This document shows, in pieces, positions 50,085 to 58,028 of a stretch of 64,000 nucleotides of DNA. The DNA comes from CADEDV01 sp964596345 (GTDB taxonomy: Bacteria; Bacteroidota; Bacteroidia; Chitinophagales; Chitinophagaceae), in the NCBI GenBank assembly GCA_964596345.1, contig CAZQSZ010000003.1, positions 372,001-436,000 of the forward strand, written 5' to 3'. Position 1 is the stretch's first letter. Every line of letters begins with the position of its first letter. Under the pieces are notes generated by a model. That model searched no databases, was not told the DNA's origin, and worked only from the letters and a program-made list of their open reading frames with translations. Made by a program: the position numbers and the translations under genes.

Positions 50085-51827
50085 ATGGCTAATTCTTTAT
50101 TCCGGAAAAAGAAAATCGAATCTATATTGGCCGAAGGTGGCGATGACAGCCATGGAGGAGGGCTTAAAAGAGTACTCACCGTTCGTGACCTCACTTTCTT
50201 TGGGATAGCGGCCATTATCGGGGCCGGTAGTTTCAGCAGCCTCGGTGAAGCTGTTTTCAAAGGAGGGCCTGGTGTGGTGGTACTTTTTATCATCACTGGT
50301 ATTGCCTGTGCTTTTACTGCTTTTTGTTATTCTGAATTTGCCAGCCGCATCCCCGTTGCCGGAAGTGCCTATACCTACTCCTATGCCAGTTTTGGTGAAC
50401 TCTTTGCCTGGATCATAGGCTGGGCCCTGATCATGGAATACTCTATTGGTAATATTTATGTGGCATTCAGTTGGAGCGATTATTTCACATCTTTTCTTCA
50501 CAAGGTTAATATTCATATTCCCGACTATCTCGCCTGCAGTTATAAAGAAGCACAAAAAGCGGTAGCCAAAGGTTCATCGAATATGGAACTGGTCAATGCC
50601 TGGAACTCTGCGCCGATGCTGGGTAACCTGCGTATCATTTTTGATCTGCCTGCTATCATCATCAACCTGCTGATCACTTACCTGGTCTACCGGGGTATTA
50701 GAGAGAGCCGGAATTTCAGCAACGTCATGGTAATCCTGAAGCTGGCGATTGTGGCACTGGTGATCCTGGTAGGTGGTGCCCTGGTTTTTTCAAATGGGTT
50801 ATCTTTCAACTGGACACCGGCCAATGATGAAGGTATCCGCTCATTTATGCCAAACGGTTTTAGCGGGGTAATGGCAGCAGTAAGCGGAGTGTTCTTTGCG
50901 TATATCGGTTTTGATGCAGTGAGTGTACTGGCAGAAGAAAGTAAGAACCCGCAACGGGACCTGCCAAGAGGTATGATCTATTCACTGGTGATCTGTACCG
51001 TCGTTTATATTTTATTATCCATGGTATTAACGGGGGCGGTGAACTACCGCAATTTTGATGGAGTGGGCGACCCGCTGGCTTTCATCTTTGAGACACAAAA
51101 CCTCAATGTGCCCTGGATGCAAATTCTTGTCTCTATTTGTGCCGTGGTAGCTATGACCAGTGTATTACTTGTTTTCCAGATGGGGCAACCCCGCATCTGG
51201 ATGAGCATGAGCCGGGATGGATTGCTGCCGCCGGTGTTCCAAAAGATACACAGCAAATTCAAAACGCCTTCTTTCGCCACGATCATTACCGGGTTAGTAG
51301 TGGGAGTACCGATCTTATTCACCGATAAATCATTTGTACTGGATTTCACCAGTATTGCCACCCTGTTTGCCTTTGTGCTGGTCTGCGGTGGTGTATTACT
51401 GATACCCCGCAAAGAAAAAATAGCAGGGCGGTTTAATCTTCCTTATATCAACGGGCAGTTCATTTACCCGCTGATCATTGCATTGGCTGGTTTCCTTTTT
51501 TACAAATATGGCAATGGTTATTTCAGTGATGCCATGAACTTTGATTTTTCCGGGAATGCAGAATATACAGAAGGTAAAGTATCTTTTATGGACCTGGCCA
51601 CGCCTAAAATTTCCATTCTTGTTTTCTGGACCATTTGTTTGCTGCTGGCAATACTCAGTTTCATTAAAAAATATTCACTGATCCCGCTGATGGGTGTTAC
51701 TACCTGTTTATACCTGCTGACCGGTATGACCAAGAGCAACTGGGCCTGGTTCCTGGGCTGGTTATTATTGGGGCTGATCATTTATTTCCTGTACGGGTAT
51801 AAGAAAAGTAAGCTGGCGGCCGGATAA
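50085..51827 (+). CDS. APC-family amino acid permease
   Basis: The 580-aa protein has about 12-14 transmembrane segments. The N-terminal half has LTVRDLTFFGIAAIIGAGSF (first helix, with GIGAG-like break), SEFASRIPVAGSAYTYSYAS and GWALIMEYSIGNIYVAFSW. The middle has AVSGVFFAYIGFDAVSVLAE. It resembles the cationic amino acid transporter subgroup (YfnA-like) more than others, so the substrate is probably a cationic or branched amino acid, but not sure. It closes the long run begun by DUF3822. Confidence 0.88.
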   Translation: MANSLFRKKKIESILAEGGDDSHGGGLKRVLTVRDLTFFGIAAIIGAGSFSSLGEAVFKGGPGVVVLFIITGIACAFTAFCYSEFASRIPVAGSAYTYSYASFGELFAWIIGWALIMEYSIGNIYVAFSWSDYFTSFLHKVNIHIPDYLACSYKEAQKAVAKGSSNMELVNAWNSAPMLGNLRIIFDLPAIIINLLITYLVYRGIRESRNFSNVMVILKLAIVALVILVGGALVFSNGLSFNWTPANDEGIRSFMPNGFSGVMAAVSGVFFAYIGFDAVSVLAEESKNPQRDLPRGMIYSLVICTVVYILLSMVLTGAVNYRNFDGVGDPLAFIFETQNLNVPWMQILVSICAVVAMTSVLLVFQMGQPRIWMSMSRDGLLPPVFQKIHSKFKTPSFATIITGLVVGVPILFTDKSFVLDFTSIATLFAFVLVCGGVLLIPRKEKIAGRFNLPYINGQFIYPLIIALAGFLFYKYGNGYFSDAMNFDFSGNAEYTEGKVSFMDLATPKISILVFWTICLLLAILSFIKKYSLIPLMGVTTCLYLLTGMTKSNWAWFLGWLLLGLIIYFLYGYKKSKLAAG

Positions 51828-51848
51828 ATTATTTCTGATTAGTATTTG

Positions 51849-51883
51849 AATGAGTTGTACCAACTGGCACAACTCATTTTTTA
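51849..51883 (+). terminator. intrinsic terminator after the APC gene
   Basis: The 10-bp stem AATGAGTTGT (51849-51858) / ACAACTCATT (51869-51878) is followed by TTTTATT. Confidence 0.85.
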
Positions 51884-51907
51884 TTATCCCCGGGCGGGTT
51901 TCTTCAG

Positions 51908-51915
51908 TAAATTTG
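51908..51915 (+). promoter_or_regulatory. TAnnTTTG promoter of the Smr-domain gene
   Basis: Exact match TAAATTTG, 31 bases upstream of the ATG. Confidence 0.75.
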
Positions 51916-51945
51916 CAGGCTGACCGGTTTATTAATTATTACCGC

Positions 51946-52965
51946 ATGAAATATCAAATAGGCGATACGGTGCTGATCCTGCATTCCAACGAGGAGGGCA
52001 AAGTGGTGGACATTATCAATAAACAAATGATGATGGTGGAAGTGAAAGGAGTGACTTTCCCGGTTTATATGGACCAGGTCGACTTTCCCTATTTCAAACG
52101 GTTCACAGAAAAGAAAATGTTCCCCGAAAAAAAAGAAAAGAAATATGTGGATGATATACGGAAAGAAAAACCATCGCCGGAAAAGAAAGTGGTGGACGGC
52201 GTTTGGCTCACTTTTCTGCCGGTGATGGATACGGATGAATTTGGCGATGAAGTGGTGGAAGAACTGAAACTCCATTTGGTGAACAGAACGGAGACGCCCT
52301 ACCAGTTTACATACAAACTCAATTTCTTCGGCAAAGCCGATTTTGAATTAAAGAACCAGGTGAATCCTTTTGAGAATTTTTACCTGCATGATATTCCTTT
52401 CTCTGACCTGAATGATAATCCCACTTTTGATTTTGAATTTTCATTATTGCAGCCCGATAAAAAGAAAGCGGAATTTTATGAAGCTTCGCTGCGGCTGAAG
52501 CCTAAACAGCTTTTTGCGAGGATCGAGGAGATACGTACCAAAAACCAGGCGACTTTCTCGCATCGTTTATTTGAACAATATCCTGACCGGGCTTTTGAAG
52601 ATACTATTGATTTTGGTAACCTGGCTGCCAAAGGATTTAAAGTGTATGATGCCAAACGGGTGCGGGAACACCTGGAACCTGCCCGCAGCGTGGTGGACCT
52701 GCATATTGAAAAACTGGTGGACGACTGGAAGCGGATGAGCAATTACGAGATCATCAGCCTGCAGTTAAAGACCTTTGAGAAATATTATGAACTGGCATTG
52801 GCACATCACCAGCCCACGCTGATCGTGATACATGGTGTGGGGGAGGGAAAGTTGCGGGATGAAATACATGATATACTCCGTTTAAAACGGGAAGTAAAAT
52901 CCTTTGTGAACCAATACGACCCGAGGTTTGGGTATGGGGCAACCGAGATTTATTTTCAGTATTAA
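51946..52965 (+). CDS. DUF2027-Smr domain protein
   Basis: The 339-aa protein starts at ATG 51946, where conserved sequence begins (MKYQIGDTVLILHSNEEGKV). The N-terminal about 60 residues are an SH3-like KOW fold, then a basic linker (EKKEKKYVDDIRKEKP), a DUF2027 beta-sandwich, and a C-terminal Smr domain with VVDLHIEKLVDDW and VIHGVGEGKLRDEIHDIL. Smr domains have nicking endonuclease activity in MutS2-like proteins; here nuclease or RNA-related activity is inferred. Single gene with own promoter. Confidence 0.88.
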   Translation: MKYQIGDTVLILHSNEEGKVVDIINKQMMMVEVKGVTFPVYMDQVDFPYFKRFTEKKMFPEKKEKKYVDDIRKEKPSPEKKVVDGVWLTFLPVMDTDEFGDEVVEELKLHLVNRTETPYQFTYKLNFFGKADFELKNQVNPFENFYLHDIPFSDLNDNPTFDFEFSLLQPDKKKAEFYEASLRLKPKQLFARIEEIRTKNQATFSHRLFEQYPDRAFEDTIDFGNLAAKGFKVYDAKRVREHLEPARSVVDLHIEKLVDDWKRMSNYEIISLQLKTFEKYYELALAHHQPTLIVIHGVGEGKLRDEIHDILRLKREVKSFVNQYDPRFGYGATEIYFQY

Positions 52966-52997
52966 AATCCTCTCAATAGAGCTCCAATAATTAAAAT

Positions 52998-53005
52998 TAC
53001 CTTTG
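52998..53005 (+). promoter_or_regulatory. TAnnTTTG promoter of rnpB
   Basis: Exact match TACCTTTG. The P1 helix of the RNA starts at 53010, so the transcription start is 5 bases past the G; this serves as a ruler for the other promoters. Confidence 0.85.
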
Positions 53006-53009
53006 TCCT

Positions 53010-53409
53010 GCTACAAGCCAGGCTATCGACTTGAGAGATCAGGTAGGAAAGTCCGGACAGCACAGAGCAATGCACCGGTGAAGAGCCGGCTTCCCGGTTA
53101 AACCCGGGAAAGAGATAGTGCCACAGAAAATAACTACCCGGAAGTAGCTATGCACTTCCGGGAAAAGGTGAAAATGTGAGGTAAAAGCTCACAGCTTTTG
53201 ATGGTAACATCATAGGCGGGTAAACCTTGCATGCTGAAATGCCACGTATAGTACCGTTCGAGGGCTGCTCGCCCAAGGACCGGCTTGCCGGAACAGGGTA
53301 CAGGGTAGGCAGATGGATTCCGGCGGGTAACTGCCGGAACAGATAAATGATAGCCACCCTGAGCTTGTCGAAGGGGACAGAATCCGGCTTACCGGCTTGT
53401 AGCTTTTTT
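53010..53409 (+). ncRNA. rnpB: RNase P RNA (class A)
   Basis: Catalytic RNA that removes 5' leaders from pre-tRNAs. The universal conserved regions are present: TAGGAAAGTCCGGAC (53044-53058) and ACAGAATCCGGCTTA (53377-53391), with AGGGTAGGCAGATG and AGATAAATGATAG between them. Helix P1 is a perfect 10-bp pairing of GCTACAAGCC (53010-53019) with GGCTTGTAGC (53394-53403), and TTTTTT right after it means P1 also works as a terminator stem. A palindromic repeat sits at 53357-53375. Confidence 0.95.
53357..53375. repeat. palindromic dispersed-type repeat inside rnpB
   Basis: CCCTGAGCTTGTCGAAGGG matches a motif (with its complement CCCTTCGACAAGCTCAGGG) that I know as a widespread short palindromic repeat in bacterial genomes. 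It occurs once in this window, inside the variable hairpin that precedes the conserved 3' region of RNase P RNA. Confidence 0.6.
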
Positions 53410-53437
53410 AAACAATTCAGGAGTTGTTCTGGGAAAA

Positions 53438-54124
53438 TTACTCCAAATGATAATTGACTAATGTCGAGATTGTAGCTGGCTTTATTCTGCCGTCAGGATA
53501 CTTGCTGTAATACCAAAATTTTAATACACCAATACCGGGTTTGAAATAGAAATCGAAATCGTTTCCAAGGAACCATAATTTCCGATAATGAAAACACTGA
53601 TTAAAACTACCAGCTGGAACGTTTACCGGCTCATTAATTTTCCAAGCTTTACAAAGAGTGGTATGGTCCGTATAGATACACTCATCGTTTGTAGAATCAG
53701 TAATTAAGGGCTTTGCCCATTCTACTAATAACCTATTACCCCAGCGATCACCCAAAGTGTACAAAATACTGTCAGTGGAATAATTAAACCTGAAAAAGCC
53801 TTTAAATACATTTGGTTCCCACCAAACAATACTGTCGGTGCTATAATATGTCTTGGTAAACTTTAATGTATCATACTTAGTACCAGTAAATTCACCATTG
53901 CTGTCAAATAATGAATCCAGATACACCCAATAATTTTTTTTACCTAATGGCATAAATCCGCAATGGGTGTTATTATAATTTATTTCAGTAAGTCCGTCAT
54001 TCGGATAACCAGTTGGTAATTGCGATGAAGAAATACAATTTCTGGTTGATGGGTTATCAGCTATAGTTCGCTGACAACTAAAAAGTAAAATAGCCAGGCC
54101 ATTCAAAAGGATCAGGTGTTTCAT
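53438..54124 (-). CDS. lipoprotein, paralogue of the gene at 57149-57877
   Basis: The 228-aa product starts at ATG 54124, opening a lipoprotein signal (LLNGLAILLFSC). Mature parts shared with the paralogue are: Cys in THCGFMPLGKKNYWVYLDSL, DTLKFTKTYYSTDSIVWWEP, VPAGSFNQCFHYRKL, FKPGIGVLKFWYYS and the ending ISTLVNYHLE. The beta-rich layout and conserved Cys pair suggest a compact periplasmic domain. No family name known to me. It follows a CPBP gene in the same direction. Confidence 0.75.
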   Translation of the reverse strand: MKHLILLNGLAILLFSCQRTIADNPSTRNCISSSQLPTGYPNDGLTEINYNNTHCGFMPLGKKNYWVYLDSLFDSNGEFTGTKYDTLKFTKTYYSTDSIVWWEPNVFKGFFRFNYSTDSILYTLGDRWGNRLLVEWAKPLITDSTNDECIYTDHTTLCKAWKINEPVNVPAGSFNQCFHYRKLWFLGNDFDFYFKPGIGVLKFWYYSKYPDGRIKPATISTLVNYHLE

Positions 54125-54181
54125 ACTATAAAATACGGTATTTAAGCTGGTATTTCCAATGAAGTGGTGAAGGGGAAACAC

Positions 54182-55090
54182 TTACCAGTAATTGCCAATA
54201 TACCCTCCCAGCTCCATCAGCCAGGCAATGCCTAGATGTACCATCAGCCCGCCCCAGATAGAACGGGTATTATAAACAACAATACCCAGTAATAGTCCGC
54301 CAAAATAAGAACTTATACATTCACCCAGTGGTTTACCAAAATGAATGGTGCAATAAAAGCAGGCCATGGGTAATATGGCATCTTTACCGGCCCATTTCAC
54401 AAAAGCAAGGACCAGGAAGCCACGAAAGAATAGTTCAATGCTGATAAAGTCGCTGCCGTAAGAAAGTTCAAATAACAATTTATGCCATCCTGAAAGCTCC
54501 GTATTACTCAGCGAAGAGATGGATTTTAATTTCGGGTACACGGCTAAGAAATCCGGCTGCGTGGAGGCCGCTGCTATTAACGGCAGCATAATGATCAGCA
54601 TCATCCAGTAAGGTTTCCATACCATGTCTTTGGCAGCAGTGCCATAAAAAGGCTGGTCTTTATCAAAGAATTTCCAGCAAGTAAATAAAAGGGTGACAAT
54701 AATGACTAATAAAACAGGCCAGTATAAAACATGGTTCCAGTAATTATTCATTGTATAGCTGTCGCTGATGTTTAAGGAGATACTGAAAGAAGTCTTCAAA
54801 GCAAAGATGGACGGAGCCAGAAAAATTAAGAAAAGAAATACGGGCTGGTGGAAATTGCCTTTCGGGTTGCTTATATAAATAATAAAATAAGGAAGACCAA
54901 AAGCGATCAGAAAAATAAAATACCGGGAGATGAAACTAAAACTAAAGGAATGCCGGTTGCTGATGCTTTCATCCAGTTGAAAATAGTAATTCGCCCCAAT
55001 CAATATAGCTGTGAGCACCGATACTATACACAATACCCGTTTGTCCGTTTCCCTGAAATAGTCTCTTATATAGCTGATTATGCTTTTCAT
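54182..55090 (-). CDS. CPBP-family (CAAX-protease-like) membrane protein
   Basis: The 302-aa protein has about eight transmembrane segments and the C-terminal CPBP core. Motif 1 reads IELFFRGFLV, where the family norm is EExxxR, so the first Glu is replaced by Ile. Motif 2 has FYCTIHFGKPLGE and motif 3 has MVHLGIAWLM. CPBP proteins are intramembrane metalloproteases or non-proteolytic immunity and export factors; the lost Glu suggests reduced or no proteolysis. Upstream gene of the lipoprotein at 53438-54124. Confidence 0.82.
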   Translation of the reverse strand: MKSIISYIRDYFRETDKRVLCIVSVLTAILIGANYYFQLDESISNRHSFSFSFISRYFIFLIAFGLPYFIIYISNPKGNFHQPVFLFLIFLAPSIFALKTSFSISLNISDSYTMNNYWNHVLYWPVLLVIIVTLLFTCWKFFDKDQPFYGTAAKDMVWKPYWMMLIIMLPLIAAASTQPDFLAVYPKLKSISSLSNTELSGWHKLLFELSYGSDFISIELFFRGFLVLAFVKWAGKDAILPMACFYCTIHFGKPLGECISSYFGGLLLGIVVYNTRSIWGGLMVHLGIAWLMELGGYIGNYW

Positions 55091-55190
55091 GCGGCCCGAA
55101 AATAATTTTTTTAGAGGTCAGTTAAACTTTCCTGCGCTTAAAAACTCCAATGTTACGTTAAATGATTCCACAACCCTAAAAAGTATAGCC

Positions 55191-56099
55191 ATGAAACTTT
55201 TCACAATTAACCGTCTTACGATTGCTGCCTTTGCAGTATTGTTTGCCACGATCCTTTATTCCTGTAAAAAAGAAGCCAGTTTAACTGATTCCACTCCTTT
55301 AACCGAGGAAGAAGCCGCCACTTACTCTGCTGAAAGTGCACAGGCCGAGGCCAGTTTTGATGATGTGGAAGACCTTGGTATGACAGCTGCTGAAGAGGAA
55401 GGCGTTGTCAGCACTTCCGGTCGTTCTGCTGAGGAAGGAAGGAACCGTATCTTTCTTTTTGCTGAGTTGCGTTTGCGTATTGGTCATTGCGCTGAGATCA
55501 CGGTAACTCCCAATGACAGCACTTATCCGAAAACAATTACGATCGACTTTGGTGGCGGATGCGTCTGTGCCGATGGTAAGTTCCGTAAAGGAGCTGTGAT
55601 CATCCACCTGACTGCACCGATCCGCCGCCCGGGTGCCGTAGCTACAATCACGTTACGTAATTTCTACCTGAACCGTGCCCATATCGAAGGCACTAAAACA
55701 ATCAGCAACCTGAGTGAGAATGGGAATATCAAATTTACCGTGCAGGTGGTGGGTGGCCGTGTAACCCTGCCCAACGGAAGAGGCTATGCTTATCAGGGCC
55801 TGAAGTATGTAAAACAAATTGCCGGTGGCTCAACGGCTGCCTGCCGGGATGATGTGTTCACCGTGGAAGGAAGATCAGAAACTGAATTCAACAATGGCCT
55901 GCGCATCGTGCTGAACACAGAATCTCCGCTGCTGAAGAAAGTGGTTTGCCCCTGGATCAGTAACGGGCTGCTGAAAATAAAGGTCAACAGCCGGGTGTTA
56001 TTCCTGAATTATGGTGCCCCCAATAATGGCGACTGTGATAATAAGGCCATGCTGACCTGGAATGATGGCAACAATCAACGTCTTATTACCTTACCCTAA
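55191..56099 (+). CDS. lipoprotein of unknown function, Cys-containing
   Basis: The 302-aa product starts at ATG 55191, opening a lipoprotein signal (FAVLFATILYSC). An acidic stretch follows (TEEEAATYSAESAQAEASFD and VEDLGMTAAEEEGVV). The C-terminal about 200 residues are beta-rich with Cys residues in IGHCAEITVTPND, GGGCVCADGKFRKG, STAACRDDVF, KKVVCPWIS and NNGDCDNKAM. The layout suggests a disulfide-linked or metal-linked extracytoplasmic domain. I have seen no named family for it. Confidence 0.7.
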   Translation: MKLFTINRLTIAAFAVLFATILYSCKKEASLTDSTPLTEEEAATYSAESAQAEASFDDVEDLGMTAAEEEGVVSTSGRSAEEGRNRIFLFAELRLRIGHCAEITVTPNDSTYPKTITIDFGGGCVCADGKFRKGAVIIHLTAPIRRPGAVATITLRNFYLNRAHIEGTKTISNLSENGNIKFTVQVVGGRVTLPNGRGYAYQGLKYVKQIAGGSTAACRDDVFTVEGRSETEFNNGLRIVLNTESPLLKKVVCPWISNGLLKIKVNSRVLFLNYGAPNNGDCDNKAMLTWNDGNNQRLITLP

Positions 56100-56128
56100 G
56101 AGCGAACAAGTATAACGGGAAATGCAGC

Positions 56129-56156
56129 AAGTCCTTCCGGAAACGGAAGGACTTTT
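56129..56156 (+). terminator. intrinsic terminator with GAAA tetraloop
   Basis: The 11-bp perfect stem AAGTCCTTCCG (56129-56139) / CGGAAGGACTT (56144-56154) encloses GAAA and is followed by TTCTATTTT. Confidence 0.9.
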
Positions 56157-56168
56157 CTATTTTGCAGG

Positions 56169-57002
56169 ATGCGAATTATTTTCTTCCTGTTATTCGTTGG
56201 TTTTTTTTCCTGCCAACAAAAGCGTACAGAAAAAGAATTGAGGGCTCATGATATAGAGGGTAACTGGTTAATAGTATACCCGGATCATGATGACAACAAC
56301 AGTGTTCAGAAAAAAGTATATGGCGAAATACAGGACTCAGTAGTCAGCCTGATGGGACTAAAGCTTGTCCGTTTTGACAAGAATGGAAGTTTCAGGCAGA
56401 TGGATAGCCTGGGGCAGAGCGGTCAATGGAAGATTACAGATGACCTGTTGCTCCGGGTGGAAAATGGGGGTGAGGGCTATTCTCCATTTACGGCAGAATT
56501 TTTCCAGTACAAGAATGATATTATGGAATTGGTTGAGAGGATCCGTTATAAAGGAGAATCGATCCAGCTAAAGTGGAAACTCAAAAAACTAAAGGGGAAT
56601 GAATCTTCCCAGCTCTTTGGCGACAAGCCGAATGCGTGGAGGAAAAGACCTGTAACAGCAGAAACAGACGAACAAATAAAGGAAAGTCTGGCTGACATGC
56701 TGGATTATTATTCCCGGTATTATTTTTTAGTGGACAGGGAATCCAGCTATTTTATTCCTTCAAGGGTAATGCTGCCCTTCAGGTTTTACCAACATGCCAT
56801 CGGGCTGAGGCCCCTGGCTGCAAAAAGTAATTTTACAAAGCTCTTTTATGATTCAACACAGGCTGCTAAGGCTCACCTGAGCCTGGATATTGCCATGGGA
56901 AAATTAAGGGGCCGTTTCCCTTCCGACGGGGAAAGTTTTATTCATGAATATGCTTCTTATATGAAGCTGATGGCGGAGGAGATCAGGAAGATGAACCGGT
57001 AG
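56169..57002 (+). CDS. lipocalin-like lipoprotein of unknown function
   Basis: The 277-aa product starts with a short lipoprotein signal (FFLLFVGFFSC). The first about 130 residues are lipocalin-like (HDIEGNWLIVYPDHDDNNSV, LVRFDKNGSFRQMDSLGQSG, QWKITDDLLLRVENGGEGYS). The C-terminal about 130 residues are helical (DEQIKESLADMLDYYSRYYF, ESFIHEYASYMKLMAEEIRK). The start is only 13 bases past the preceding terminator, so its promoter must overlap that hairpin region. Function unknown. Confidence 0.7.
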   Translation: MRIIFFLLFVGFFSCQQKRTEKELRAHDIEGNWLIVYPDHDDNNSVQKKVYGEIQDSVVSLMGLKLVRFDKNGSFRQMDSLGQSGQWKITDDLLLRVENGGEGYSPFTAEFFQYKNDIMELVERIRYKGESIQLKWKLKKLKGNESSQLFGDKPNAWRKRPVTAETDEQIKESLADMLDYYSRYYFLVDRESSYFIPSRVMLPFRFYQHAIGLRPLAAKSNFTKLFYDSTQAAKAHLSLDIAMGKLRGRFPSDGESFIHEYASYMKLMAEEIRKMNR

Positions 57003-57093
57003 TATTATTCCCTTTGCATTCTAAACAGCTTATATCTCAGTAAGAGCCTTTGACATATGAATTTGATTGTTGCAGGAATAGATACTTACAAAA

Positions 57094-57117
57094 AAGCCGA
57101 CTCATTCACGCCGGCTT
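57094..57117 (-). terminator. terminator of the paralogue lipoprotein gene
   Basis: The stem AAGCCG (57094-57099) / CGGCTT (57112-57117) is followed on the minus strand by a T-run. Confidence 0.7.
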
Positions 57118-57148
57118 AAAATAACTAAATCAGTTGATGGCAGGATAT

Positions 57149-57877
57149 TTACTCAATATGGTAACTGACCAGTGTAGAAATTTGCTGGATTTTTAAAACC
57201 GGCATTCCCATAGGAGCTCTTTCAGAAATATATTTTACAACACCCAAACCTGGTTTCAGGTATACCTGGTCTTTGCGGGAGAAAGGGGCTTTCTTTTCAA
57301 ACAACAGGCAATCGCCAAACTGGCCGGCCGGGGTCTGTATTGCCTCCTGCATTTTTACTGAGCGTCCAAAGGCCGCATTGTCTTCAAAACTGGTAAAATA
57401 TTTTACTGAATCGCCGGGGAAGAGACCATATTCTTTTTTGGCATCCCGGATCGGGTCGGTGGCAAAAAGACGGTATTCAGCGAGGAAAATGGCAGAGTCA
57501 TTTGCATATAACAGATCGGGCAGGCCAATATTGATATTTGTTTCCCACCAGATCAGTTGGTCGCTAACGGATTGATAAGTTTTGCTGAATTGCAGCGTAT
57601 CCATTTTCACCTTCACAAAGACACCATCATTAAAAACAGAGTCTTGATAAACCCAGTAGTTGCGGCTGCTGAGCGGAATGATGCCACAATTCTTTTTAGA
57701 ATAACTGACAGGAACCATTTCTCCATTCTCATAACTACGACCCGTAGGATTCTGGGTTTGGGGAGTACAGGCCTCTTCAGGTACTGTAATGTTTTCTTTG
57801 TGACAGGAAGATAATACGGTGCTTGCAATAAGCAGGGAAAGAATAGTTTGTTTCAAGGGGATACGTATTTGTTTCAT
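57149..57877 (-). CDS. lipoprotein, paralogue of the gene at 53438-54124
   Basis: The 242-aa product starts at ATG 57877 with a lipoprotein signal (LLIASTVLSSC). It matches its paralogue in plan: KKNCGIIPLSSRNYWVYQDS, DTLQFSKTYQSVSDQLIWWE, TPAGQFGDCLLFEKK, YLKPGLGVVKYIS and the ending ISTLVSYHIE. Sequence identity is moderate, so the duplication is old. Three kb and four genes separate the copies. Function unknown. Confidence 0.75.
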   Translation of the reverse strand: MKQIRIPLKQTILSLLIASTVLSSCHKENITVPEEACTPQTQNPTGRSYENGEMVPVSYSKKNCGIIPLSSRNYWVYQDSVFNDGVFVKVKMDTLQFSKTYQSVSDQLIWWETNINIGLPDLLYANDSAIFLAEYRLFATDPIRDAKKEYGLFPGDSVKYFTSFEDNAAFGRSVKMQEAIQTPAGQFGDCLLFEKKAPFSRKDQVYLKPGLGVVKYISERAPMGMPVLKIQQISTLVSYHIE

Positions 57878-57980
57878 CGGGACTGCAAAATAGAAAGCAG
57901 TCATTAAATCCCATAGCTTTTACACGTATTTTTTCTAAGTATTTTACTATTTCAATCGTAAAATTACCATTATGACACAC

Positions 57981-58009
57981 AAAAGCCGGAGTCTCAACCC
58001 CCGGCTTTT
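57981..58009. terminator. bidirectional hairpin between lipoprotein and hydrolase genes
   Basis: The stem AAAAGCCGG (57981-57989) / CCGGCTTTT (58001-58009) has T-runs on both strands; it lies just past the 3' end of the minus-strand hydrolase gene. Confidence 0.85.
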
Positions 58010-58028
58010 TGTAAGTAACAGGAATCTG

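Noticed and set aside
53148..53357. 69-codon frame on the minus strand
   Set aside because: It lies wholly inside the RNase P RNA gene.
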